Origin: Streptococcus ruminicola
GTDB taxonomy: Bacteria > Bacillota > Bacilli > Lactobacillales > Streptococcaceae
NCBI RefSeq assembly: GCF_011387195.1
Contig: NZ_CP046919.1
Span: forward strand, 310,001-374,000
Length of the DNA: 64,000 nucleotides
Direction: 5' to 3'
Part shown: positions 54,443-64,000 of the stretch, in pieces
Layout: each line of letters opens with the position of its first letter
Position numbering within the stretch: the stretch's first letter is position 1
Program-made: the position numbers and the translations under genes
The notes under the pieces: model-generated
Databases searched by the model: none
Told to the model about the DNA's origin: nothing
What the model saw: only the letters and a program-made list of their open reading frames with translations

Positions 54443-55608
54443 GCGATTTCCTTAACTTTCAAATATTTTCTAAAATTGATAAGGCTCCACACAAAGTTTA
54501 CAAAGACAATCAAACTTGTCACATAAAAGACTGAACGGTATCCCATACCAGTCGCAATGGCAGAACCAACAAATGGTCCAACGACTTGTCCAATATTCAT
54601 AAACATTTGGTTATAGCTGAAAATACGTGAAATTCCTTCTCTTGGCGTGATTTTAGTCAGTAGTGAGTTAACACTTGGCATCAGCGCACCTGTACCAAAA
54701 CCGTACATGAAACGCACAATTCCGAGTTCAAGTGAATTTCTGGCAAGGGCACACAAGACGTACATACTAAAGCTATAAAATAGAGCTATCAAAAGTAGTC
54801 TATGATTACCTATTTTATCACCAATTTTACCAAGAGTCGAGCTCGATAACATACTTGAAAAACCAAGAGCAGACACAATCAGACCAGATACAAACATCAA
54901 ATTCTCAGTTTGTCCAAGATTTCGAATGTACAACGTCAAGATTGGGGCAATAGATTGTGCTGAAATTTGGATAATCATACTTGTTACAAAAAGCCCGATT
55001 AGAATTTGCTTGTCTTTAATTGATGAAAAGAGTTCTCGAGTTGACATAGCATTGGCCTTAGCCACAGGTTTGAAATCTTCTTTAATCAAAAAGACTGTCA
55101 GCAAATTACAGATTAACAAAATAAAACCGACCAGTAAAAAGACTTGTCGAATGCCTAACCATTCAGCCAACACTCCTCCAAGCAAGGGGCCAATTAGACT
55201 CCCACCAATCATCCCAGTCGCCAGTGTCCCAAGAGCATAACCTGAGCGATTTTTAGGAGCTTGACTAGCAATCAAGGCTGTTGAGTTAGGAATGTATCCT
55301 GAAAAAAGACCGTTTAATAGCCTCAGTGCTAAAAGCCAAAAGACATTAGGAACAAAAGCCAAGCCACCCATTGTAAAGGTCATGACCAAGCTTGCCCTAA
55401 CCATCATCGGTTTACGGCCATATCGGTCAGCGAGCCGCCCCCACACCGGAGCAATCAAAGCAGAGGCTAAAGCTGATAAAGATACCGCTAGACCAGCGTA
55501 CCATTCAACTTTATTTTTGGGAGCGCCTAGTTCTTCTACATACAAAGCCATAAATGGCATAACAAGCGAAAAGCTTGCCCCAGTAAAAAAGTTACCAAGC
55601 CAAGCCAC
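54439..55608 (-). CDS. pmrA: MFS drug-efflux transporter PmrA (start codon apparently altered)
   Basis: A 12-helix major facilitator close to pneumococcal PmrA, a fluoroquinolone/dye efflux pump ([65 protein letters not shown]). The coordinates give 389 residues from GTG at 55608, which has no ribosome-binding site. The frame extends 12 codons further upstream through SNEVNWKQNLR, which matches the PmrA N-terminus, to an ATA at 55644 placed seven bases behind AAGGTG. An ATG-to-ATA change is the simplest reading. Expression may be reduced. Confidence 0.9.
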   Translation of the reverse strand: MAWLGNFFTGASFSLVMPFMALYVEELGAPKNKVEWYAGLAVSLSALASALIAPVWGRLADRYGRKPMMVRASLVMTFTMGGLAFVPNVFWLLALRLLNGLFSGYIPNSTALIASQAPKNRSGYALGTLATGMIGGSLIGPLLGGVLAEWLGIRQVFLLVGFILLICNLLTVFLIKEDFKPVAKANAMSTRELFSSIKDKQILIGLFVTSMIIQISAQSIAPILTLYIRNLGQTENLMFVSGLIVSALGFSSMLSSSTLGKIGDKIGNHRLLLIALFYSFSMYVLCALARNSLELGIVRFMYGFGTGALMPSVNSLLTKITPREGISRIFSYNQMFMNIGQVVGPFVGSAIATGMGYRSVFYVTSLIVFVNFVWSLINFRKYLKVKEIA

Positions 55609-55780
55609 TCGTAAATTTTGTTTCCAATTAACTTCGTTACTTATGATTGTTCACCTTCTTTTCAAAAAAACGTCAATTGCTATTATAGCACATTCCAAAA
55701 GAATTACTAAAAACTTGCTACGCAAAACGTTTTCCTGAAAAATATGCAGAAAATCAGACGATTTTCCAATCATTCATCGC

Positions 55781-56368
55781 CTATAATTCTTGCAAAAGCT
55801 GATTGATTTGTGCTTTTAATTCCGTAAGGTCACCACTGTTATCTAGCAATTTGTCAGCATAAGGCTTTTTAGCTTCTGTCGACATTTGGCTAGCCATGCG
55901 TTTTTTAGCTTCTTCTTTTGAGAAATGATTACGCATCACCAAACGCTCCAATTGTGTTTTCTCATCAAGATGAACCAACCAAATATCATCAAACCACTCC
56001 ATATAATCATGCTCAATCAAAAGCGGAATATCCATAAAAAAGACATCTTGAGTCTTAGCTAGTTCATCTCGTCTTCTAGCCAACTCTTCTCGGATAATAC
56101 CATTTTGCAGACGCGACGACTTTTCTAGCATATCTTTACTTGAAAAAATCAGCTGCCCTAATTTTTTACGATCGAGTTCACCATTTTCTTGAAGAATCTC
56201 ACTGCCAAGCCAGTTACAAAGGGCTTGATAAAGTTTTCCACCTTTCGCCTGAAGTTCGTGAACCACCTGATCAGCATCAATCACTTGATAGCCATGTTTT
56301 CTGATTTCAGCAACAACGGTTGACTTTCCAGAAGCAATCCCGCCTGTAATTCCAATAATTTTTGTCAT
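55781..56368 (-). CDS. coaE: Dephospho-CoA kinase
   Basis: Catalyses the last step of coenzyme A synthesis. From ATG 56368 it has 195 residues with P-loop [12 protein letters not shown] (about residue 6), [12 protein letters not shown] and [24 protein letters not shown]. The ATG overlaps the mutM stop (ATGA), so the two are translationally coupled. Earlier in-frame starts lie inside mutM and do not fit the family. Confidence 0.96.
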   Translation of the reverse strand: MTKIIGITGGIASGKSTVVAEIRKHGYQVIDADQVVHELQAKGGKLYQALCNWLGSEILQENGELDRKKLGQLIFSSKDMLEKSSRLQNGIIREELARRRDELAKTQDVFFMDIPLLIEHDYMEWFDDIWLVHLDEKTQLERLVMRNHFSKEEAKKRMASQMSTEAKKPYADKLLDNSGDLTELKAQINQLLQEL

Positions 56369-57186
56369 CGTTTTTGACAAGCAGGACAAAAATGCGTCCC
56401 GCGACCTCCTACTTTTATTTTTTCAATTGGTGTGGCGCAACGCGGGCAGGGCTCATCCGTTTTTCCGTAGACTTGTAAATACTCTTGCATTGTCCCATTT
56501 TCACCAAGCGCATTTTGGTAAGTCCTGATAGTTGAGCCGCCTTTTTTAATCCCAAGTTGTAAGATACGGATAATCTCATCGTGAAGCAAATTGATTTCAG
56601 CTTTTTGAAGACTATTTGCTTGGCGTTCAGGATGAATTTTAGCTGCCCAAAGTACCTCATCCACATAAATATTTCCAAGACCAGCCACCAAAGTCTGGTC
56701 TAAAAGATAAGGCTTTATGAGTTTTTTTGAAACAGACAATTTTCGAGCAAATTCTGCCACATCAAAATCTTCCTTAGTCGGTTCAGGACCTAATTTTCTT
56801 TTTTGGAAATAAGCCACAACCTGACTTTTAGCTATTAACTCCATGGTTCCAAATTTCCGAACATCCTTATAAACCAAAGTCGACCCATCATCTAAACCAA
56901 AAAAGATATGAAAATGTTTATCCTCAGGAACCTGGTGTTCAAACAGCAAATATTTTCCTTCCATTCTCAGATGAGAAATAATCACTTGCTCATCTAGGTT
57001 CAGCAGCAAGTACTTCCCACGTCTACCAATCGACTGAATGGTTTGACCAAGTAAATCAGACTCAAAAGCACTTAAATCCGTTTTAACCATTTTCGGCACA
57101 CGAACATCAACCGATACAATTTTTCGCCCAACAATCAAACGCTCAAGACCACGACGAACAGTCTCAACCTCAGGTAATTCCGGCAT
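56365..57186 (-). CDS. mutM: Formamidopyrimidine-DNA glycosylase
   Basis: Removes 8-oxoguanine and formamidopyrimidines. From ATG 57186 the 273-residue protein starts [14 protein letters not shown], exposing the catalytic Pro1 and Glu after Met removal. The conserved Lys lies in [29 protein letters not shown] is the helix-two-turn-helix region, and the C-terminal zinc finger has two CxxC pairs ([10 protein letters not shown]...FCPACQ). Confidence 0.97.
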   Translation of the reverse strand: MPELPEVETVRRGLERLIVGRKIVSVDVRVPKMVKTDLSAFESDLLGQTIQSIGRRGKYLLLNLDEQVIISHLRMEGKYLLFEHQVPEDKHFHIFFGLDDGSTLVYKDVRKFGTMELIAKSQVVAYFQKRKLGPEPTKEDFDVAEFARKLSVSKKLIKPYLLDQTLVAGLGNIYVDEVLWAAKIHPERQANSLQKAEINLLHDEIIRILQLGIKKGGSTIRTYQNALGENGTMQEYLQVYGKTDEPCPRCATPIEKIKVGGRGTHFCPACQKR

Positions 57187-57344
57187 AATAATACGATACC
57201 AAGCCGTTAAGCGACTCAAAGAAAAATAGGAAATGGGACGACGGTGATAAACACCTAGTCACCATTTATCTTTTTTCAAAGAGTCGTAGGCGGGTTCTAG
57301 TCAACCAACCGCTTGGCGCTCCTTTCTAAATATTATTTGAAAAG

Positions 57345-57369
57345 AGGAGGTGCTTAAACGACACCTCCT
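57345..57369 (-). terminator. Weak terminator after era
   Basis: AGGAGGTG and CACCTCCT form an eight-pair stem; read leftward it is followed by CTTTTC, a short T run. Confidence 0.55.
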
Positions 57370-57383
57370 AATTAAATGACCTA

Positions 57384-58280
57384 TTAATATTCTTTCTCGT
57401 TGTAACCAAAGTCAGCGAGGTCAAGTTTTTTATCACGCCAGTTTTTCTTAACTTTAACCCAAGTTTCAAGATAAACCTTGTCACCAAGCATAATTTCAAT
57501 ATCACGGCGAGCCATTTTACCAATCTTCTTAAGCATAGCGCCTTTTTTACCGATGATAATACCTTTTTGGCTGTCACGTTCAACCATGATTGTTGCACGA
57601 ATGTGAACCTTGTCTGTCTCTGGATCACGTTTCATTGAATCAACGATAACTGCAACAGAGTGTGGCACTTCTTGTTCGGTCAACTTCAAGATTTTTTCAC
57701 GAATCATTTCTGATACCAAGAAACGTTCTGGGTGGTCAGTGATTTGGTCTTCAGGGAAATATTGGAAACCTTCTTCCAAATTATCTTTTAAGATATTAAG
57801 AAGTGTTTCAACATTGTTTCCTTGAAGAGCTGAGATTGGCACAATTTCTTTGAAATCCATTTGACTACGGAAATCATCGATTTGTTCCAAAAGTTGGTCT
57901 GGGTGAACTTTATCGATTTTGTTGATAACCAAAATAACTGGAATTTTGGCAGCTTTCAAACGTTCGATAATCATGTCATCACCTTTACCGCGTTTTTCGT
58001 CAGCTGGCACCATGAAAAGCACTGTTTCTACTTCACGAAGTGTGCTGTAAGCAGACTCAACCATGAAATCGCCAAGTGCTGTTTTTGGTTTGTGAATACC
58101 TGGTGTGTCGATAAAGACGATTTGTTCGGTATCAGTTGTGTAGATACCCATAATTTTATTACGAGTTGTTTGAGCTTTGTCGCTCATGATAGCAATTTTT
58201 TGCCCCATCACGTGGTTCAAGAATGTTGATTTACCAACATTTGGGCGACCCAAAATCGCTACGAAACCTGATTTAAACAT
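57384..58280 (-). CDS. era: GTPase Era
   Basis: Era is needed for 30S ribosome assembly and binds 16S rRNA. The 298-residue protein has G1 GRPNVGKST (about residue 10), DTPG (about 59), NKID (about 124) and the C-terminal KH domain ([36 protein letters not shown]). Confidence 0.98.
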   Translation of the reverse strand: MFKSGFVAILGRPNVGKSTFLNHVMGQKIAIMSDKAQTTRNKIMGIYTTDTEQIVFIDTPGIHKPKTALGDFMVESAYSTLREVETVLFMVPADEKRGKGDDMIIERLKAAKIPVILVINKIDKVHPDQLLEQIDDFRSQMDFKEIVPISALQGNNVETLLNILKDNLEEGFQYFPEDQITDHPERFLVSEMIREKILKLTEQEVPHSVAVIVDSMKRDPETDKVHIRATIMVERDSQKGIIIGKKGAMLKKIGKMARRDIEIMLGDKVYLETWVKVKKNWRDKKLDLADFGYNEKEY

Positions 58281-58336
58281 AAGATATAAAGGACGTCAAA
58301 CGCCCCTACTCCTTTCAATTTCCTATAAAAATAATG

Positions 58337-58747
58337 TTAGTGACTTCCAAAAATCAAAGCAATAATTTTTGGCACAAAAATAATCAATCCTGTCACCACA
58401 GCATAAGCAGATACTACTAACACAGCTCCTGCTGCCATGTCTTTGGCATTTTTTGCTAGCATTGAAAAGTGATAATCACTAGCAAGGTCTACCACATTTT
58501 CAATCGCAGAATTAATCATTTCCAAAGTAATGACTAAAAAGATGGCTAAAAATAAGAATAACCATTCCATCGCCGATAAACGAAAAACAGCTCCTGCTAA
58601 AGTCGCTAAAATAGCTGATACCATGTGTTTTCGCATATTTCGTTCTTCCTTGAATGCTGTAATAATCCCAGTTATAGCAAATTCCATACTCGACATCAAG
58701 GTGCGATTTTTCCACTTTTTAGGTGAATTATTGTCTCTTAAGTCCAT
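58337..58747 (-). CDS. dgkA: Undecaprenol/diacylglycerol kinase
   Basis: A 136-residue DgkA-family membrane kinase, which in Gram-positive bacteria phosphorylates undecaprenol. It shows three membrane segments (about 49-66, 68-90, 108-133) and the motif [35 protein letters not shown] (about residues 76-110). The start overlaps the end of ybeY by 20 bases. Confidence 0.95.
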   Translation of the reverse strand: MDLRDNNSPKKWKNRTLMSSMEFAITGIITAFKEERNMRKHMVSAILATLAGAVFRLSAMEWLFLFLAIFLVITLEMINSAIENVVDLASDYHFSMLAKNAKDMAAGAVLVVSAYAVVTGLIIFVPKIIALIFGSH

Positions 58748-59225
58748 AGGCAGTCAAAATTTCTTCTTGTAAAGTAAACATTTCTTTTTCTTCTTCAGGT
58801 GTATAGTGGTCATAACCATTAATGTGTAAGAAACCATGCACCGCTAAGAAGCCCATTTCACGTTCAAAAGAATGACCGTATTCTTCTGCTTGTTCACGCG
58901 CTTTATCAACTGAAATAAAGAGTTCACCGATATAAGCATCAAATTCATCTAGCATTTCAGCTAATTCAGGATTTTCAGCCAAATCTTCTTCTGAGAATGA
59001 CAAATCTGATTCAGGTTTATATTCTAAACTGATGACGTCAGTTGGACGGTCAGTATCACGATATTCCAAATTCAATTCATGACTGCGTTCATTTGTTACA
59101 AAAGTCACAGCCATTTCTTTATTTTCTTTACCAGTCTTTTCAGCAGCAAATTGTAATAAATCCAAAGTTTGGTTTTTGATTTCTTCTGAAACTTGACCAG
59201 TTTCATCTATCATTTCAACGTACAT
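58728..59225 (-). CDS. ybeY: rRNA maturation endoribonuclease YbeY
   Basis: YbeY takes part in 16S rRNA 3'-end processing and ribosome quality control. The 165-residue protein has the zinc motif [17 protein letters not shown] (about residues 130-146) and [12 protein letters not shown]. It overlaps dgkA. Normally phoH lies immediately upstream; here the amylase, an acetyltransferase and a small gene intervene. Confidence 0.96.
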   Translation of the reverse strand: MYVEMIDETGQVSEEIKNQTLDLLQFAAEKTGKENKEMAVTFVTNERSHELNLEYRDTDRPTDVISLEYKPESDLSFSEEDLAENPELAEMLDEFDAYIGELFISVDKAREQAEEYGHSFEREMGFLAVHGFLHINGYDHYTPEEEKEMFTLQEEILTAYGLKRQ

Positions 59226-59315
59226 ATAAATCTTCTTTCAAATCTAATTATATCAAGCATATTATACCATATTACAGATAACAGCGCCATTTTAGCCTCT
59301 AAGAAAGTTTTTGAG

Positions 59316-59352
59316 TACAAAAAGAAGTAGCCTGAGGGAAAAGCTACTTCTT
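59316..59352 (-). terminator. Terminator of the amylase gene
   Basis: Read leftward, AAGAAGTAGC and GCTACTTCTT form a ten-pair stem around an 11-base loop and are followed by TTTTTG. Confidence 0.85.
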
Positions 59353-59384
59353 AGGGAAAGGAGTTAGAATTGAGATAAGGACAA

Positions 59385-61658
<2,274 letters not shown>

Positions 61659-61769
61659 TTGAACTGTAAAAAAATAAGCTAGAACGACGTGCGAAACCTG
61701 CCCAATCAATCACATACTGTTCTGCTAATTCTAAAATAACACTGCTATTATGATTAACGTATAAGCTGT

Positions 61770-61775
61770 CCTCCT
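61770..61775 (-). other. Strong Shine-Dalgarno without an ATG in the amylase leader
   Basis: A perfect AGGAGG lies early in the leader. The frame behind it is open for about 45 codons from 61769 leftward but has no ATG, GTG or TTG at a usable distance. Confidence 0.4.
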
Positions 61776-61790
61776 AAACACTTTTTATTT

Positions 61791-61804
61791 TGCAATCGGT
61801 TGCA
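61791..61804. promoter_or_regulatory. LacI-type operator at the amylase transcription start
   Basis: TGCAATCGGTTGCA is a near-perfect dyad centred on CG, fitting LacI/MalR-family operators. It lies just downstream of the predicted start of transcription. Confidence 0.55.
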
Positions 61805-61815
61805 TATCCAATAAA

Positions 61816-61846
61816 AGTATAACACATTTTTATGAAAACGCAAACA
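61816..61846 (-). promoter_or_regulatory. Amylase promoter with overlapping cre
   Basis: Read leftward, TATACT (61821-61816) with TTGCGT 16 bases upstream. The plus-strand sequence TGAAAACGCAAACA (61833-61846) matches the cre consensus with one mismatch and covers the -35, so CcpA should repress the amylase when glucose is present. Confidence 0.65.
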
Positions 61847-61905
61847 AATAATGACAATTTTTTGATAATTTAATCGAGAATGTGGTAAAAATTTTAAAAC
61901 TAAAA

Positions 61906-62436
61906 TTATTTTTTGATTTGAAAATGTTGAAAAGTCACCCATTTTCCATTAAATTGTTTTGCGTTCGGGATACGCTCTACTTCCACCATGCCGATTTTAC
62001 TCAATACTCGCGCCGAAGCTGGATTTTCAACAGCACAATAGCCATTAACTTCTTTTAGCCCTAAACCTTCAAAACAAAAGTCGACAATTTTTTGACTAAC
62101 TTCAGTCGCAAAACCTTGTCCCCAAAAACTTTTGTTGATGATATAACCAATTTCTGCACTGATACCATCAGACCAATTCATAATATCAATTGTACCGATG
62201 AATTCAGATGTTTCTTTTAAAACAATGCCATATCTGCCAAGAGGATTTCTTAAATAAACATCCTCAATCACTCTTTTAGTTTCTTCAATACTTTGGTTAG
62301 CTGGAAAGTCCCATCTAGTATTTTCTTTATCAGAGGTGTAAGAAAACATAGCACTTGCATCAGCCATCGTAACGGGCCTTAACAAAAGTCGATTTGTTTC
62401 CATTGTTTTATTCTTTTTTAATTCTTCTTCAATCAT
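61906..62436 (-). CDS. GNAT-family N-acetyltransferase (RimJ/RimL-like)
   Basis: A 176-residue acetyltransferase with the RimJ-type start METNRLLLRPVTMADASAMF and the acetyl-CoA segment IGYIINKSFWGQGFATEVSQKIVDFCFEGLGLKEVNGYCAVENPASARVLSKIGM. Substrate could be a ribosomal protein N-terminus, another amine or a drug; it cannot be told. It is leftward, upstream of the amylase promoter, and its 3' end lies about 60 bases from the amylase cre. Confidence 0.88.
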   Translation of the reverse strand: MIEEELKKNKTMETNRLLLRPVTMADASAMFSYTSDKENTRWDFPANQSIEETKRVIEDVYLRNPLGRYGIVLKETSEFIGTIDIMNWSDGISAEIGYIINKSFWGQGFATEVSQKIVDFCFEGLGLKEVNGYCAVENPASARVLSKIGMVEVERIPNAKQFNGKWVTFQHFQIKK

Positions 62437-62480
62437 CTCTTACCTCACTTTATGACCAATTTTCTCACATTTTATCATAC

Positions 62481-62507
62481 AAAAAAAGAGGTTAAAAAAT
62501 TAACCTC
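62481..62507 (-). terminator. Terminator after the 76-residue gene
   Basis: GAGGTTAA and TTAACCTC form an eight-pair stem; read leftward it ends in T7. Confidence 0.8.
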
Positions 62508-62736
62508 AAATTTTTTCCATGTTTGCATTGATATTGAAAAGCAGAGTCTGAAATTCATGTGCTAGTACTTTAGCTTGTTCACTCATTTTAACGAGCAATT
62601 CAGCTTCTTCATCACGTTCGTACGCTTTGTATTCAGCTTTATCTAGAGCTTCTAGTTCTTGACTTAGCTTGTCAGCTTGATTTGTCAATTTGACACTAAT
62701 TTTATTCAACTCTTCAAGTGAAGTACCATTACACAT
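62506..62736 (-). CDS. Small coiled-coil protein (76 aa)
   Basis: A 76-residue, mostly helical protein with heptad-like Leu/Ile/Val spacing (LEELNKISVKLTNQADKLSQELEALDKAEY), overall acidic, without a signal or membrane segment. No family is recognised. The strong ribosome-binding site (GGAGGAGAAGG) and its own terminator show it is expressed. It lies among accessory genes inserted between phoH and ybeY. Confidence 0.75.
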   Translation of the reverse strand: MCNGTSLEELNKISVKLTNQADKLSQELEALDKAEYKAYERDEEAELLVKMSEQAKVLAHEFQTLLFNINANMEKI

Positions 62737-62889
62737 AACCTTCTCCTCCGAAAAAACTAATTTATAAATTTAACAAAGTGTTTTATACCTAAATCCTAAA
62801 TTTTTATTACAAATCCCCCGATATATTAGATATTTTAGCATAAAAATTCAAGCTTCAAAGTTATTCGCAAATATGAAAATTTTATTTTT

Positions 62890-62922
62890 ACAAAAAAATC
62901 ACACACCATCTTGGTGCATGAT
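62890..62922 (-). terminator. Terminator of phoH
   Basis: Read leftward, ATCATGCACCA and TGGTGTGTGAT pair over 11 positions (two G-U) around AGA and are followed by T7. Confidence 0.82.
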
Positions 62923-62929
62923 CATTGGA

Positions 62930-64000
62930 TTATTCTTTTTTATCGCTAGCAGGTTGACCGATAGTTTCATAGCTTGCAAAGCCTGATTCTGTAGCAGTTT
63001 CAGCTGTTTTTTCAGTTGAATGGTGACCTTGCTTTCTTTCAGCATCTTTTTCATAAGCATTGATAATTTCAGCAACTACTGGGTGACGAACCACATCACT
63101 TGCTGAGAAATGAACAAAATCAATTTGCTTAATGTGTTTCAATTTTTCAGTAGCATCAATAAGACCTGACTTGACTTTCTTAGGTAGGTCAATCTGGCTT
63201 GTATCACCATTGATAATCATTTTAGAGTTGAAACCAAGACGTGTCAAGAACATTTTCATTTGCATGATTGTCGTATTTTGTGCTTCATCTAAAATCACAA
63301 AAGCATCATCAAGTGTTCGACCACGCATGTAAGCAAGCGGAGCAATTTCAATAATATCTCGCTCCATCAAGCGTGTTGTTTGCTCTTTTCCTAAAATTTG
63401 GTAAAGTGCATCGTAAACTGGACGAAGATATGGATCAACTTTTTCTTTTAAGTCACCTGGCAAGAATCCTAGACTTTCACCCGCTTCGACTGCTGGTCGT
63501 GTTAAAATGATACGTTTAACTTGACCACGTTTTAAAGCCGTTACTGCCAAAGTAACCGCAAGGAAGGTTTTACCAGTACCAGCTGGTCCAATACCAAAGA
63601 CCACATCATGTGATTTAACACTGTCCGCATAAACTTTTTGTCCAAGTGTTTTTACACGAATCGGTTTTCCAGAATTATCTTTAATGATCTCTTCTTCATA
63701 AAGGGCAACAAATTTGTCAATAGAGCCATTTTGTGCCATAGAAAGAGCCGTTACCACATCAGATGTATTAACTAACATGCCACGAGAAACCAAAACTAAC
63801 AAAGCTTGAATCGTTACACGAGCTAACTCGACACTTTCTTTATCATCTCCCAAAATCTGTACACGCTCTGTGCGGGCATGAATAATCACACCAAGATTTT
63901 CTTCAATTAATTTCAAATGGCGCTCATTTGAGCCAAACAGCGCTAGCACATCATCAGGATGATTTAAAGTAATTTCAACAGAATGCTCTTGCAAATAGAG
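62930..64000 (-). CDS. phoH: PhoH family ATPase (start outside or at the window edge)
   Basis: A PhoH/YbeZ-type ATPase of at least 356 residues: VSRGMLV, the P-loop GIGPAGTGKTFLAV (about residue 135), RPAVEAGESLGFLPGDLKEKVDPYLRP and the Walker B VILDEAQNTTIMQMK (about 235), then a Lys/Thr-rich tail. PhoH proteins are linked to RNA metabolism and partner YbeY. The frame is open to the right edge. A TTG at 63994 could start it, but there is no room to judge a ribosome-binding site, so the gene is treated as possibly partial. Confidence 0.93.
   Translation of the reverse strand, partial: LYLQEHSVEITLNHPDDVLALFGSNERHLKLIEENLGVIIHARTERVQILGDDKESVELARVTIQALLVLVSRGMLVNTSDVVTALSMAQNGSIDKFVALYEEEIIKDNSGKPIRVKTLGQKVYADSVKSHDVVFGIGPAGTGKTFLAVTLAVTALKRGQVKRIILTRPAVEAGESLGFLPGDLKEKVDPYLRPVYDALYQILGKEQTTRLMERDIIEIAPLAYMRGRTLDDAFVILDEAQNTTIMQMKMFLTRLGFNSKMIINGDTSQIDLPKKVKSGLIDATEKLKHIKQIDFVHFSASDVVRHPVVAEIINAYEKDAERKQGHHSTEKTAETATESGFASYETIGQPASDKKE

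Noticed and set aside
55716..55735. cre site upstream of pmrA
   Set aside because: The AAAACGTTTT core is present, but three consensus positions fail.
57220..57383. Structured RNA between mutM and era
   Set aside because: Apart from a weak terminator hairpin I could find no consistent fold, gene or known RNA motif.
61754..61942. 62-codon minus-strand frame across the amylase promoter
   Set aside because: It runs through the promoter and cre, lacks a ribosome-binding site and has no protein-like features.

Overview
The window reads as a 64 kb stretch of a low-GC Streptococcus chromosome. The evidence is the vicR-vicK-vicX cluster, the run ybeY-dgkA-era-mutM-coaE-pmrA-rpmG-secG-rnr-smpB, rnc-smc, hprK-lgt, a divergent ccpA/pepQ pair, paired glycolipid glycosyltransferases of the CpoA type, and several Streptococcus-only small proteins. 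A secreted alpha-amylase with two C-terminal starch-binding modules, a (broken) pectate lyase and an oleate hydratase suggest the S. bovis / S. equinus complex. That species placement is inference. No tRNA, rRNA, insertion sequence, prophage or CRISPR array was seen.

Layout. Bases 1-5,700 hold tRNA-hydroxylation U32 genes (trhP1, trhP2), envelope-stress-like small proteins (DUF3270, YtxH, DUF948, PspC), lgt and hprK. Bases 5,700-14,600 hold sprT-like and tex, a small-ORF/permease/TIGR03943 operon, ftsY with two HAD phosphatases, and a DUF6287 exported protein. Bases 14,600-22,050 hold smc, rnc, vicX, vicK and vicR, all leftward. Bases 22,350-25,330 hold a complete polar amino-acid ABC transporter. 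Bases 25,300-29,000 hold a VTT membrane protein, a PepSY protein and a two-component system. Bases 29,000-34,800 hold a P-type ATPase, a DUF3114-like gene, and a TetR regulator with oleate hydratase. Bases 34,800-39,200 hold a frameshifted pectate lyase and T-box-controlled thrS. Bases 39,200-44,700 hold glycolipid synthases, ccpA, pepQ and a Nudix hydrolase. Bases 44,600-50,800 are a regulator-rich block (LysR/DUF554, two tandem MarR paralogues, nitroreductase, a flavin oxidoreductase, a ferritin-like protein, OhrR-like MarR). Bases 50,800-59,250 are the conserved smpB-to-ybeY run, and 59,300-64,000 hold the amylase, an acetyltransferase, a small coiled-coil protein and phoH.

How the genes work together. 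CcpA is encoded here together with HPr kinase, which makes its cofactor HPr-Ser-P. Candidate cre sites lie in front of ccpA itself, the amylase and other genes, and the amylase promoter also carries LacI-type operators. Several local observations deserve attention: a branched RNA structure between rnc and smc; an intrinsic terminator inside the DUF554 leader; 11-bp direct repeats shared by the two-component-system promoter and the PepSY promoter; two genes whose ATG start seems lost although promoter or ribosome-binding sequence remains; a flavin disulfide reductase without its usual His-Glu dyad beside a ferritin-like gene and an OhrR-like regulator; and a terminator buried in the coding sequence of a convergent gene. 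I did not find a clearly new multi-gene defence or mobile system.
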